Positions 1-9,728 are shown, counted from the stretch's first letter. The stretch is DNA of 64,000 nucleotides from CAVXXB01 sp963765585 (GCA_963765585.1 CAVXXB010000011.1:186001-250000), one strand, 5' to 3'. Notes: generated by a model not told the origin, from the letters alone. Numbers and translations: made by a program.

Positions 1-538
1 ATATTCTTGACACGTTTTCAATATTTAAAGAATTGTCAAGATAGCCGTCATCACGGATATTCCAGATCAAATATACGCCAATTTTATTTTCCAGTTCAGT
101 GAGGGAGAGATAGTTCAATTGTTCGAGCAAATACTCAGTCATTGAAGTGACAACTGCTTCCGGGCGTTCATAATCATCTTCATTGTTATCTCGCGGCATC
201 TTATACTCATAGGACTCTTCGTCATTAATCATTTCATCCCAATCCGTGTCCGCTTCTGCTTCCTTCAACTCCTTTACATCAAGATCTGAGTTATTATCCG
301 TCTCCGAATTCTCCAGGTCCCGCTCTACTTCCTCTTCTTCTTCCGGGGTCGATTCTATTTCATCAGTATTAAGATCCAATTCTTCCTCAACACCCTCCTC
401 CAGCACCGGATTGATTTCTAATTCGGTCTGTATTTTTTGTTCGAGACTGAGAAGAGGTAGTTGGAGTAAGGTTGACAACAGAATCTGCTGTGGTGACAAC
501 CTCTGTTCGAGCCGCATTGTTTGAGAAAGCTGAACCAT
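1..538 (-). CDS. rpoN: RNA polymerase sigma-54 factor (partial, N-terminal 179 residues)
   Basis: Sigma-54 directs RNA polymerase to -24/-12 promoters that need an AAA+ activator. The reading frame starts at the ATG at 538 and is open to the window edge, so the C-terminal part is missing. Residues 1-50 are the glutamine- and leucine-rich region I that binds activators, with the family hallmark SPQQILLSTLLQLPLL followed by a conserved ELEINPVLEE. Residues 50-125 are the acidic, variable region II (runs of E and D). The core-binding domain begins near residue 128 (TEYLLEQLNYL, then NIRDDGYLD). The TPR gene at 724-1773 lies upstream on the same strand, 185 bp away. Identification rests on region I and is firm; completeness cannot be judged. 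Confidence 0.9.
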   Translation of the reverse strand, partial: MVQLSQTMRLEQRLSPQQILLSTLLQLPLLSLEQKIQTELEINPVLEEGVEEELDLNTDEIESTPEEEEEVERDLENSETDNNSDLDVKELKEAEADTDWDEMINDEESYEYKMPRDNNEDDYERPEAVVTSMTEYLLEQLNYLSLTELENKIGVYLIWNIRDDGYLDNSLNIENVSRI

Positions 539-723
539 GATATGCTAATTTCGCTGATTTAATAAAAATAATTATTAAAATTGCAGATTCTCTGCAAAAT
601 CCATTTATTTTGGCACGATTTATGTAACAAATTATAGATTTAGCCAAAATATGTCAAGAAGTAAATCTTTTATAATTGTGAGAACTTTTTGAGGGGGTCA
701 AAGACAGTCAAAACAATCTGTCA

Positions 724-1773
724 CTAATTTTTTTGTTGGCTCAGCTCCTGCTGTTGTTCCTTACACTCAGAAAGGATATCGTTGATTTCCTCAATTTTAT
801 CATCCCTATCTGAGATCGACAAATTAGCAAGCTGAATTAATAGATCCGCGCAGGCTTTCTGGCATAACTGATAGTTCTCCATTCGTTGATAGATCTCCAC
901 CAGCTTTAATTTACATTTATATATATGATTGGGGTTGGCATTGGGATCAGTTGATAACAGACTGCTAAGTTGCTCATACGCATGGATCGCGTTCTCAAAA
1001 TCATCACTTTTATCATAACACTTGGCAGCAGCCCACCACATGAACTGACTCTCAGGATATTTTTCCACAATTTGTTCGGCATAGGGAATTGCCTCTTCGG
1101 GAGAACCGTAGTCGCTGAGAATATAAGCCAGTTGATGCATCGCCATATATTGACTTCTCGTGCCATGTATGATCGTCTCTTTAATATACTCTATGCCTTC
1201 ATCACGTTCATCAGGAATAAAAGGCAGCCAGGAAATGATCTTTAATTTACTATAGCGCCAATATTTAAACACACCAATCCCCAAATAAGCGTCATAGAGT
1301 GTAGAATCTGTTGCAACAGCCAGGTTCAGCAGGCTGTTTGATTTTAGACCATTTGTCAGGGCCGGGAAATAACTCCCGGTGCGTCCCTGATAAAAAGCCA
1401 GATATCCATATGCACTCCCCAAATAAAACAGGTAATCCGCAAGGATCTGTGGATCGATTTCCGTGGTATCTTCTATCATTGGCTCGATAATTGAAATGGC
1501 ACTATCAAGTGCTGCCATAAAGATTTGTTCATTATCATTATTTTCAAAATGAGTCATCTTTGAACTTAAAGTTGCTGCCAGATAAAAATATGCCTGGTAA
1601 TTTTCAGCATCCAGGACAAGCTGTTGATTAACGACTTCCAGTGCTTTATCAAATCTTGAGTGGATGGTATGTTCAATGCAGGTATCAATCCAATCCGAGG
1701 CAGATAATAAACCAGCGCTAAGAATGGTAATGAAAATTGTCAGAAATAGTATAAAAGGTTTTTTTTTCATCAA
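724..1773 (-). CDS. Secreted tetratricopeptide-repeat protein, function unknown
   Basis: The 349-residue product begins with a typical Sec signal peptide (MMKKK, then a hydrophobic stretch to about residue 25), so it should sit in the periplasm or be membrane-attached. The rest is helical with TPR-like units, for example FDKALEVVNQQLVLDAENYQAYFYLA near residue 40 in two overlapping parts and others near residues 210-300. TPR proteins are scaffolds; no catalytic motif is visible. It lies between mreB and rpoN on the same strand, 224 bp after mreB across a repeat. I do not recognise a named family. Confidence 0.7.
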   Translation of the reverse strand: MMKKKPFILFLTIFITILSAGLLSASDWIDTCIEHTIHSRFDKALEVVNQQLVLDAENYQAYFYLAATLSSKMTHFENNDNEQIFMAALDSAISIIEPMIEDTTEIDPQILADYLFYLGSAYGYLAFYQGRTGSYFPALTNGLKSNSLLNLAVATDSTLYDAYLGIGVFKYWRYSKLKIISWLPFIPDERDEGIEYIKETIIHGTRSQYMAMHQLAYILSDYGSPEEAIPYAEQIVEKYPESQFMWWAAAKCYDKSDDFENAIHAYEQLSSLLSTDPNANPNHIYKCKLKLVEIYQRMENYQLCQKACADLLIQLANLSISDRDDKIEEINDILSECKEQQQELSQQKN

Positions 1774-1845
1774 TCTATTTTAAATGACTTCCGGCTAAAA
1801 AGCAAGTGAGCGGTTCGTTGATACTCATTTCCGCCTGCTGGGTAT

Positions 1846-1986
1846 TAATTAGAAATTAGAAATGAGGTATGAGGAATTGGGAATTGGGAATTGGGTACTT
1901 GTAATTAGTTATTAAAAATATTTTGCAGCTAATTCATTTTTATTTCAAGTCAGATCACCAATAACCAATTACGAATTACTAATTCC
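1846..1986. repeat. Family A dispersed repeat
   Basis: An AT-rich element whose left part has AATTAGAAATTAGAAATGAG and GGAATTGGGAATTGGG. Its right part has the inverted equivalents (CCAATAACCAATTACG, AATTACTAATTCC) around a core reading TTTTGCAGCTAATTC and CAAGTCAGATCACC. The same core recurs at 14959, 16626 and 22296. It fills the gap between mreB and the TPR gene and abuts the mreB stop codon. Confidence 0.75.
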
Positions 1987-1997
1987 TTTTTTCTCAA

Positions 1998-3014
1998 TCA
2001 ACGACACGACAACAGACTGCGGTAAGTTTTAAAATCTTCCAGAATCAGGCGTGTTCCTTCTGCTACTGAGAATAAAGCATTTTCAGCAACACCAACCGGT
2101 AATGAAGTTTTTTCGCGAATGATGTCATCCAATCCACGCAGCATGGCCCCACCGCCAGTCAGAATAATACCACGATCCACCAGATCGCTGACCAATTCAG
2201 GAGGAAGTTTTTCAAGCGTGCTCATTATTGCAGCAATGATAATATTCGTCACATCTTCTAATGCTTCTATAAAAAAACTACTCCGCAAAATCAACTGACG
2301 GGGCAGCCCACTCTTTACATCCAGACCTTTGACGGTAACTGCTTTTCCATTATACTTCTCAGATACCGTACCAAATTCGATTTTTAGTCGTTCTGCAGTG
2401 GCTTCACCAATGCGCATGTTATATTTATTCTTGAAATATCTGACAATGGCTTCGTTAAGTTCATCTCCGGCGATACGAATTGTATTATCAATAACAATCC
2501 CACCATAAGCGATAACGGCAATATCGGTTGTTCCACCGCCAATATCCACTATCATATGGGCATCCTTACCGGTCACATCAAGTCCGATTCCAATGGCTGC
2601 TGCCATAGGCTCGGCAATAAGATAAACTTCCCTGGCACCCGATTGCTCTGCGGATTCGATCACCGCAATCTTCTCCACTTCGGTGATTCCCGTGGGAACA
2701 CCCATTACCACTTTCCCGATACGGTATTTTGGCACATCTGCGCTGCGTATAAATGATTTGACTAATTCTTCACCGGCTTCAAAATCTGCAATTACCCCAT
2801 CGGAAAGCGGCCGGATCACTCTAATCAAATCACCGGTTTTTCCGAGCATATCTTTGGCTTCATTGCCAAAAGCGATTACTTCATTTTTATTATTGTAGGC
2901 AATTACAGAGGATTGATTTATGACAAATCCCTTTGTATCAGCAAATACAACCGTATTTGCCGTACCGAGATCAATGCCCAAATTGGTGAAGATATTTTTA
3001 AAGAAAGTCAACAT
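1998..3014 (-). CDS. mreB: Rod shape-determining protein MreB
   Basis: MreB is the bacterial actin homologue that polymerises under the inner membrane and guides lateral cell-wall synthesis. The 338-residue length is normal for the family. Visible actin-fold ATP-binding motifs are phosphate-1 (NLGIDLGTANTVVF, residue 11 onward), phosphate-2 (VDIGGGTTDIAVI, near 155) and the adenosine motif (GIILTGGGAMLRGL, near 285); EPMAAAIGIGLDV is also typical. No mreC or mreD follows, since the next gene downstream is the TPR protein. The strong terminator after rpsA lies just upstream, so mreB probably has its own promoter in the 3015-3115 gap. Confidence 0.95.
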   Translation of the reverse strand: MLTFFKNIFTNLGIDLGTANTVVFADTKGFVINQSSVIAYNNKNEVIAFGNEAKDMLGKTGDLIRVIRPLSDGVIADFEAGEELVKSFIRSADVPKYRIGKVVMGVPTGITEVEKIAVIESAEQSGAREVYLIAEPMAAAIGIGLDVTGKDAHMIVDIGGGTTDIAVIAYGGIVIDNTIRIAGDELNEAIVRYFKNKYNMRIGEATAERLKIEFGTVSEKYNGKAVTVKGLDVKSGLPRQLILRSSFFIEALEDVTNIIIAAIMSTLEKLPPELVSDLVDRGIILTGGGAMLRGLDDIIREKTSLPVGVAENALFSVAEGTRLILEDFKTYRSLLSCR

Positions 3015-3116
3015 TTACCGCACCCTTGCCTTTTAAAATGCCGGTGATATCGGTATCGCTGTAGAAATATATTCGTCAGTTATTTTAAAAATATAATTTT
3101 TTCTGTTATTTTGGAC

Positions 3117-3147
3117 AATAAAAAAAGCCGGCCAATAAGACCGGCTC
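3117..3147 (-). terminator. Rho-independent terminator after rpsA
   Basis: On the minus strand the arm AGCCGG, a 9-nt loop and CCGGCT are followed by a run of six T. It starts a few bases after the rpsA stop codon and separates the trpS-rpsA run from mreB. Confidence 0.85.
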
Positions 3148-3153
3148 TTAATG

Positions 3154-5704
3154 TTATTCATCTTTCTTATCTTCAGGATCGGCAGTTTCTTCTTTTTTCT
3201 TGGCCGTGGTCTTTTTCGCTTTGGCCTTCGGTTTTTTCTCGGCTTCGGCTTCCGGTTCCTTCTTCACCTTCGCCTTTGTCTTCTTTTCTTCCTTCGGCTC
3301 CGCTTCAGTTGGAACTGCTTCTACCTTTTCCTCTTCTTTATCTGCTTCTGCTTCATCCTTTTCAGGTTCAGGAGTCGCTGCTGCCTCATCCTCTATTACC
3401 GCTTCTTCAGATTTGGTTTCCGGCTCATCGGCCTTAACTTCATCTTTCTCCGGTTCAGGACTTGCTGCCGTCTCTTTCTCTTTTACTGCTTCTTTAGATT
3501 TGATTTCCGGCTCATCGGCCTTGACTTCATCTTTTTCCGGTTCAGGACTTACTGCCGTCTCTTCCTCTTTCACGGCGTCCTCGGATTTAGTTTCCTCTAC
3601 TTTTTCCGGCTCTTCTGATGTCTCTTCTTTCTTCTTCGCCGCAGCCTTCTTCTTAGCCTCCGGTTTTTCATCAGTTAAACCTTCCGGAATTTCTTTTATA
3701 AAGTCTTGTAAGGTTGTTTTTTCGACACCCTGACCTGATAAATATCCGGCCAGATCCTTTTCTTCTTTATCCTTAAAGTAATTTGTTACCGACAGAACAA
3801 TTTTTTTATTCTCTTTATCGAATTCAATTACTTTAGCCGGAATATCATCTCCGATATTATAGTATTCCGTTGCTTTTTTCAGTTTTGGATGTCCGAGATG
3901 TGTCATTGGAATAAATCCATCAACACCCATAGGCAATGTAATAATAACACCCTTATCAATAATCCGGGCAACGGTACCATTGGTTTCGGTATCTACTTTA
4001 TAGGTATCTTCAAAAACATCCCATGGATTATCATCGATTTGTTTATGACCAAGGGCAATTCTTCGTTCATCGCGATTAATCCCAAGAACAATAACTTCAA
4101 TTTCATCACCCTTTTTAACAACTTCACTTGGGTGACGGATTTTCTTGGTCCATGACAGATCTGAAATATGCACCAGGCCATCAATACCCTCTTCTAATTC
4201 AACAAAAGCACCAAACTGAGTCAGGTTTCTGACAACACCTTTGTGTTTTGAATTAAGCGGATATTTTTCATCGATATTTTCCCATGGATCCGGTTCCAGT
4301 TGTTTAAGGCCAAGAGAGATCTTTTTCTCTTCGGATTCGATATTCAACACCTTGGCACCAACTTCCTGGCCAACATGTAAGATCTGGCTTGGATGTTTGA
4401 TATGCTGTGACCAGGACATTTCTGAAATATGTATCAGACCTTCAATACCGGTTTCCAGTTCAATAAATGCACCATAATCTGTAAGGCTGACAACCTTTCC
4501 CTTTACAACCTCGCCCACCGGATATTTTGTACCGATATTTTCCCATGGATGTGGTAATAATTGTTTGCGACCCAGAGAAATACGATCCTTATTCTCATTA
4601 TAATCCAGAATAACTACTTCAATTTCTTCGTCAAGTTTAACAACTTCAGACGGGTGATTTACGCGTCCCCAACTGAGATCGGTAATATGCAGCAGACCAT
4701 CAATACCGCCAAGATCAATAAACACACCAAAATCAGTAATGTTCTTTAACTGTTCCGGGACGGACCTGACCTTTTTCGATCGTATCGATAATCTCTGAAC
4801 GCTGGCTTTCCATTTCTTTTTCAATCAGAACCCGTGATGAGACGACGATGTTACGGCGGGCATGATTCACTTTTACGATTTTAAATTCCTGTTCTTTACC
4901 CAGATAGGAATCAAAATCACGAATGGGTTTCACATCGATCTGTGAACCAGGTAAAAAGGCGTCTACACCATTCAGACTTACAACCATACCACCTTTAATG
5001 CGGCGAACGATTGTTCCGGAAATTGTTTCGTCTTTTTCATGTTTTTCAACTACGTTTTCCCATACACGGATAAAATCAGCACGACGACGGGAAAGTATCA
5101 ACTGGCCGTTCATATCTTCAAGACTTTCAAGATATACTTCGACCTCATCTCCGATTGCGACATCATTACGTTTGTCAAATTCCTCAATCGGAACAATACC
5201 TTCAGATTTAAAACCGATATCTACAATAACTTCGTTATCAGTAATGTCGAGCACTTTACCTTTGACGATATCACCCTGTTTAATTTTATTCAGAGTTTTA
5301 TCATACATTTGTGAAAGGAATTTATATTCATCCTCAGAATATTCGCTCTCTGCTTTCAATTCCTTGATGTTGACAACTTGCTCTTCAACCTCAGTTTTTA
5401 CCGGTTCTTCATCAACTTTGCTTTTTGCAGCTGCTTTTGGTTCAGTTTTCTCTTCCACAACTTCTTCTACCGCCACTGCTTCTGCTACCGGTTCTTTTTC
5501 TGTTTTCTCGTCTATTTTCTCCTCTGCCTTCTCTTCAACTTTCTCATCCGATTTCTCTTCTGATTTTTGATCGACAGAATCTGTGCTTTCTACTGCTTCA
5601 TTTGTCTCTGTTTTTTCTTCCACTTGTTCAGTTACGATAATTTCCTCAGATGAATCTTGCTGAGGGGTTTCGGGGTTAACGTTTCCGTTATTTTTTTCAA
5701 CCAT
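3154..5704 (-). CDS. rpsA: Ribosomal protein S1, six S1 domains, frame broken once
   Basis: S1 binds mRNA on the 30S subunit and assists initiation. Rejoining two overlapping frames gives about 849 residues: an acidic E/K/V-rich N-terminal tail (1-140), six S1 domains (repeated GxVxxxxDxGxFV and HxSDLSW motifs), and an A/K/E/P-rich C-terminal tail of about 170 residues. The tail holds three copies of a unit around EPEKDEVKADEPE. Ordinary S1 is about 550-600 residues, so both tails are unusually long. The frame breaks in domain 3 after PGTVK: base 4744 is one extra relative to PGTVKNITDFGVF. The start has AGGAGG upstream. Its place after cmk is the classical order. The break may be a sequencing error, since S1 is normally essential. 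Confidence 0.9.
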
Positions 5705-5868
5705 TAATAAAAATTCCTCCTTAACGTGTGATATTTTATTGCATAAAAACCAAAGATGCAGAATTTAATTCAATAATATCGGTTAAACAATAGTTTTTAT
5801 TGGTTTTTTATCAGTAGTACTAAGGTGTGGATGGTATTCATAAATTTGAAGATATAAAGAATGAAGTG

Positions 5869-5895
5869 CTTCTCCTGAAATAATTTCCGGAAAAG
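5869..5895. repeat. Hairpin with TAA loop, copy 1
   Basis: An inverted repeat between cmk and rpsA: arm CTTCTCCTGAAA, loop TAA, arm TTTCCGGAAAAG (two imperfect pairs). A perfect version lies at 60494-60520, so this is a small dispersed hairpin family rather than a chance fold. No T-run follows. Confidence 0.6.
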
Positions 5896-5910
5896 ATATT
5901 CATAGTTTTA

Positions 5911-6594
5911 TCAGTGTGGTGTCTGGTTAAATTTATCGACCAAATCCAGGACCCAATCTACCTGTTCTTTGATAGACATATTTGAGGTATCCATATGGAT
6001 GGCATCCACGGCCGGTTTTAATGGTGCAGTAGCGCGTGAAGAATCCAAATCATCGCGACGTGCAATGTCGGCCTGTATCTCTTCCAGGCTACTCTCGATA
6101 CCTTTTTTTTTCAGTTCTGAATATCTACGCAAGGCCCGTTCTTTCAATCCTGCGGTCATAAATACCTTTATTTCTGCATCCGGCAGAACATGGGTTCCAA
6201 TATCACGTCCTTCCATAACAACGCCGCCCTGTCTGGCCAGCATACGCTGCTTCTCCACCATTTTTTCCCGGAGTCCTTTATGGGCCGAAATCATGCTAAT
6301 TACCTTAGTCACCTTTGGCAAGCGGATAAGTTCAGAAACATTTTTCCCATTCAGAAAGGTGGTTACTTCATCATTCTCAACCTGCAAATCTATAGAAGAT
6401 TCTTCGGCCAGTGACACCAGTGCCATTTCATCATGAATATCCGTGCCTGCCTCTATTGCGGCCAGAGTAATGGCCCGGTACATGGCCCCGGTATCAATAT
6501 ATAAATAGCGCAATTTACTCGCGACCATTCTTGCAGTAGTACTTTTCCCCGATGCAGCCGGTCCGTCAATGGCGATTTTAAGTTGAGATTTCAT
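5911..6594 (-). CDS. cmk: Cytidylate kinase
   Basis: Cmk phosphorylates CMP and dCMP with ATP. From the ATG at 6594 the protein is 227 residues, the usual size. The P-loop is IDGPAASGKSTTARMVA near residue 8; YIDTGAMYRA, EGRDIGTHVLPDA and RRDDLDSSRATAPLKPA are family signatures. The start at 6594 overlaps the rluB stop as ATGA, indicating translational coupling; an in-frame upstream ATG at 6642 lies inside rluB and lacks family homology. It belongs to the run trpS-scpA-scpB-rluB-cmk-rpsA. Confidence 0.95.
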   Translation of the reverse strand: MKSQLKIAIDGPAASGKSTTARMVASKLRYLYIDTGAMYRAITLAAIEAGTDIHDEMALVSLAEESSIDLQVENDEVTTFLNGKNVSELIRLPKVTKVISMISAHKGLREKMVEKQRMLARQGGVVMEGRDIGTHVLPDAEIKVFMTAGLKERALRRYSELKKKGIESSLEEIQADIARRDDLDSSRATAPLKPAVDAIHMDTSNMSIKEQVDWVLDLVDKFNQTPH

Positions 6595-7301
6595 TCTGAT
6601 CTTTTTAGGCTGGAAATTTCGGCTGGTGTTAAATATCGCCACTCACCACGTTTTAATCCGGTCAGATTCAGCGGGCCAAAGGCAATACGATCTAACGCTT
6701 CAACTTTATAATCAAACAATTCAAACATCCTTCTGACCTGCCGGTTACGTCCCTCATATATTTTCACCTCCAGCAGGCTGCAATTATCGACCACACGAAA
6801 CTGGCTTATTTTGCATGGCGCGGTTTTGGTACCATCCAGTTCTACCCCTTGTTGTAAGTGATAGATTGCGATGGGCTTTACCAGTTTGTCCAGCAGTACA
6901 TGATAGGTTTTTTCAAACTTATACTTAGGATGCGTCAGTTGATTCGAGAGTTCGCCGTCATTTGTCAGCAATAACAATCCCGTGGTCTCATAATCCAGCC
7001 GGCCGACTGGAAAAATGCGCTCTTCAATCGGAATCAGGTCCATTACAATATGTCTCTGAAATTCATCATCTACAGTTGTTACATAGCCGGAAGGTTTATT
7101 AAGAATAATATATTTAAAATTATCCGGGACATTTACTTGTGATCCGTTAAATGTGATTGTATCCTCAAACTCATCAATCCGGACACCCAGTTCCGTCACT
7201 TTCTTACCATTCACAGTAACCCGGCCTTCAAGAATCAGATCATCGCATTTGCGCCGCGATGCCACCCCCGCTTGTGCCAGAAATCTATTCAGTCGCATCA
7301 T
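6591..7301 (-). CDS. rluB: 23S rRNA pseudouridine synthase, RluB family
   Basis: RluB/RsuA-family enzymes isomerise a uridine in rRNA. Residues 1-60 form an S4 RNA-binding domain (RLNRFLAQAGVASRRKCD). The catalytic aspartate is in GRLDYETTGLLLLTNDGE near residue 100, and the conserved EGRNRQVRRMFE follows near residue 183. The 236-residue length fits. Its start lies inside the end of scpB (17-bp overlap) and its stop overlaps the cmk start. RluB is favoured over RsuA by the scpB-rluB-cmk context; the exact target uridine is inferred. Confidence 0.9.
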   Translation of the reverse strand: MMRLNRFLAQAGVASRRKCDDLILEGRVTVNGKKVTELGVRIDEFEDTITFNGSQVNVPDNFKYIILNKPSGYVTTVDDEFQRHIVMDLIPIEERIFPVGRLDYETTGLLLLTNDGELSNQLTHPKYKFEKTYHVLLDKLVKPIAIYHLQQGVELDGTKTAPCKISQFRVVDNCSLLEVKIYEGRNRQVRRMFELFDYKVEALDRIAFGPLNLTGLKRGEWRYLTPAEISSLKRSE

Positions 7302-7992
7302 TTTTTACTTCTTCCTCTTCCCCGGTGCTGTCATTTCCTTTAACCGGGATGTCCAATGTCGTTTGATTTTTCTCAGGTTCTTCGGGTGAAGTTAATCCCA
7401 ATGCTTCCGGTGCCAGCTGTTGCAGTGCCACCTGATCGAGGCTCTCGAGGAACTTATCATCATCCTTCAGCAATTCATCTATCTCTTTTAATTTCGGTAG
7501 ATCTTCTATTGTATTCAGTCCAAAATATTGCAGGAAAAATTTGCTGGTTCCATATAAGAGCGGATTGCCGGGTGCTTTTTGCCGGCCTTCAATTTTAATC
7601 AGGTTACGCTCGAGAAGTGTTTTTACAACACCATCCACATTTACCCCACGGATGGATTCCATTTCCTGCTTTGTAATCGGTTGCTTATATGCGATAATTG
7701 CCAGAGTTTCTAATGCCCGGTGTGTCAGGCGCTGGGCAATTCGACCACGATACAATTTTTGCAGATATGGTGCATATTCTTCACGGCTCACTAACTGAAA
7801 ACCACCAGCCAGTTCCGCAACATCAATTGCACTGCCACTATCGTTATAAATTTTTTGCAAATCTGATATGGAATTGCGGATTTCTTTTTTACCCGGCCCT
7901 TCCAGTATGTCTTTTAATTTATCCAGTGTAACCGGAGTATCACTGGCGAACAAGAGGCTTTCGATTATGCGATGTAGATTGTTCTGGCTCAA
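7285..7992 (-). CDS. scpB: Segregation and condensation protein ScpB
   Basis: ScpB is the winged-helix partner of ScpA in the Smc-ScpAB condensin. The 235-residue product has the typical start (NNLHRIIESLLFASDTPVTLDKL), the conserved THRALETLAIIAYKQPITKQEME near residue 90 in two overlapping parts, and LLYGTSKFFLQYFGL. The acidic last 40 residues (PEEPEKN, GEEEEVKNDATE) are a variable tail. It follows scpA by 18 bp and overlaps rluB, so the genes are very likely co-transcribed. Confidence 0.93.
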   Translation of the reverse strand: MSQNNLHRIIESLLFASDTPVTLDKLKDILEGPGKKEIRNSISDLQKIYNDSGSAIDVAELAGGFQLVSREEYAPYLQKLYRGRIAQRLTHRALETLAIIAYKQPITKQEMESIRGVNVDGVVKTLLERNLIKIEGRQKAPGNPLLYGTSKFFLQYFGLNTIEDLPKLKEIDELLKDDDKFLESLDQVALQQLAPEALGLTSPEEPEKNQTTLDIPVKGNDSTGEEEEVKNDATE

Positions 7993-8010
7993 TATTTTTT
8001 CCTGATTTTA

Positions 8011-8733
8011 TTACAATTTTTTTATGCGGATATCTTCAAACACACCCGACTGTCTGACAACTATTACTTTGGCCTTTATCATCTCCAAAATCGCAAGAAA
8101 CGTGACCACTATGACAATTCTTTCTTTTATTTCCTGCATGAGTTCTGAAAAAAGAATCATAGTCTGTGCACTGATTTTCTTCATGATGAATTCTGTTTGT
8201 TCTTCTATGGTAACGTCAATCTTCTTTACTTCATGATAGGTTACCTTCGGCATATTATCGAGCGCCTTTTTAAATGCGAGCAACAAGTCAAACAAAGTGA
8301 CATCACTTAAATATTCTTCATCCGTGTCCTCATTGGGCAACTCAATTTTCTTAAAATACTTCCGGTTAAATATTTTTCTCTGCTTTGTTTCGAACTCATA
8401 CATTTCCCCGGCAACTTCTTTAAATCTTTGATACTCAATTAAACGCTCGACCAGTTCGGTTCTCGGATCCTCATATTCTTCATCACTCATCCCCAGGGGT
8501 TTTGGCAGCAACATTCTGGCCTTAATATTCATCAAAATCGCTACCATCTCAATAAACTCTCCGGCCACTTCCAAATCAAGCATTTTCATCAATTCGATAT
8601 ATTCCTGAAACTGCTTCGCTATATCATGGATTGGGATGTCATATATATCCACTTCATGTTTCCGGATCAGAAACAATAGCAAATCAAACGGGCCCTCAAA
8701 TATATCTAATTTTATACGGTAAGCCATTATCAA
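8011..8733 (-). CDS. scpA: Segregation and condensation protein ScpA
   Basis: ScpA is the kleisin that bridges Smc heads. The N-terminal family signature DIFEGPFDLLLFLIRKHEVDIYDIPI is present (residues 9-34), followed by GEFIEMVAILMNIKARMLLP, and the C-terminal winged helix holds FLAILEMIKAKVIVVRQ. The length of 240 residues is normal. The start codon overlaps the trpS stop as ATGA; a second ATG two codons in (8727) is equally possible. Confidence 0.93.
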   Translation of the reverse strand: MIMAYRIKLDIFEGPFDLLLFLIRKHEVDIYDIPIHDIAKQFQEYIELMKMLDLEVAGEFIEMVAILMNIKARMLLPKPLGMSDEEYEDPRTELVERLIEYQRFKEVAGEMYEFETKQRKIFNRKYFKKIELPNEDTDEEYLSDVTLFDLLLAFKKALDNMPKVTYHEVKKIDVTIEEQTEFIMKKISAQTMILFSELMQEIKERIVIVVTFLAILEMIKAKVIVVRQSGVFEDIRIKKL

Positions 8734-9704
8734 CCCATCTTCATGGCATTATATACATCATTCATTGTGTTACTTGCTTCTTTTCGGGCCTGATTTATTC
8801 CTGAGTCGATAATATCATCAACTTCTTTCAGATTTTTTTCATAATAGGCGCGTTTTTCACGAATCGGTGCAAAATAGTTGGCAATTTTAGCAGCACAATT
8901 CTTTTTGCAATCCACACACCCCAGAACACCGGATGTGCAATCCTTATTTATCTGGGGTACTTCTTCCGGATTAAATTTTTTATGAAACCAATACACATTA
9001 CAGATATCAGGATGTCCGGGATCATTTCTCCTGACTTTCGCAGGATCAGTGATGGCAGTACGTACTTTTTGAAAAATATTTTCTTCAGAATCCGACATTA
9101 GGATAAAATTATCATTTGACTTACCCATCTTTTTTCCATCCAGGCCGGGTAACCGGGCAAATGTGGTCAATTTTGTATCAGGCTCCGGGAACACCTCCCC
9201 ATAGGTCGCATTAAACTTCCTGGCAATTTCTCTGGTAATTTCCACATGCGGTGCCTGATCTTCTCCAACCGGAACCACATTCGCTTTATAAATAAGAATA
9301 TCTGCGGCCTGTAAAACCGGATAACCAAGATGGCCATAGGAGACATTCTCCGTTTTTAGATCACGTACCTGTTCTTTGAGAGTAGGATTTCTTTCAAGTC
9401 GCGCATTGGTAATCAGCATAGAAAAAAGTAAATGTAATTCAGCATGCTGTTTCACCTGAGATTGAACAAAGATTGGATTTTCCGGTTTGATTCCTGCACT
9501 CAGCCAATCGATTACCATATCGATCGTATTTTGACGAACATCTCCTGCAGCAGCCGGATTGGTTGTCAATGCATGCCAGTCAGTTACAAAAAAGAAATTA
9601 TCATATTCATCTTGTAGTTTAATCCAATTTTCTAACGCACCCGCATAATTACCAAGATGTAGTTTCCCGGATGGACGCATGCCACTGAGAATTCTCTTTT
9701 TCAA
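8730..9704 (-). CDS. trpS: Tryptophanyl-tRNA synthetase with a candidate iron-sulfur cysteine motif
   Basis: This class I synthetase charges tRNA-Trp. The HIGH-like motif is HLGNYAG near residue 17 and the KMSKS-like motif is KMGKS near 192; the 324-residue length is normal. Four cysteines are arranged C-x20-C-x6-C-x2-C between about residues 231 and 262 (DICN, DCTS, GCVDC). That closely resembles the C-x22-C-x6-C-x2-C motif that binds a [4Fe-4S] cluster in Thermotoga maritima TrpRS; cluster binding here is inferred. It is the first gene of the scpA-scpB-rluB-cmk-rpsA run. Confidence 0.95.
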   Translation of the reverse strand: MKKRILSGMRPSGKLHLGNYAGALENWIKLQDEYDNFFFVTDWHALTTNPAAAGDVRQNTIDMVIDWLSAGIKPENPIFVQSQVKQHAELHLLFSMLITNARLERNPTLKEQVRDLKTENVSYGHLGYPVLQAADILIYKANVVPVGEDQAPHVEITREIARKFNATYGEVFPEPDTKLTTFARLPGLDGKKMGKSNDNFILMSDSEENIFQKVRTAITDPAKVRRNDPGHPDICNVYWFHKKFNPEEVPQINKDCTSGVLGCVDCKKNCAAKIANYFAPIREKRAYYEKNLKEVDDIIDSGINQARKEASNTMNDVYNAMKMG

Positions 9705-9728
9705 TCCTATCTCCTTAATATTCAGTTA

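Noticed and set aside
387..647. Minus-strand open frame of 86 codons near the window start
   Set aside because: It is an alternative frame of the true rpoN start; the frame from 538 encodes a clear sigma-54 region I.
3111..3733. Long plus-strand open frames opposite the rpsA C-terminal tail
   Set aside because: They are the complement of A/K/E/P-rich repeats, give low-complexity F/L/S-rich proteins and overlap a well-supported gene. The same holds for the frames at 4923-5640.
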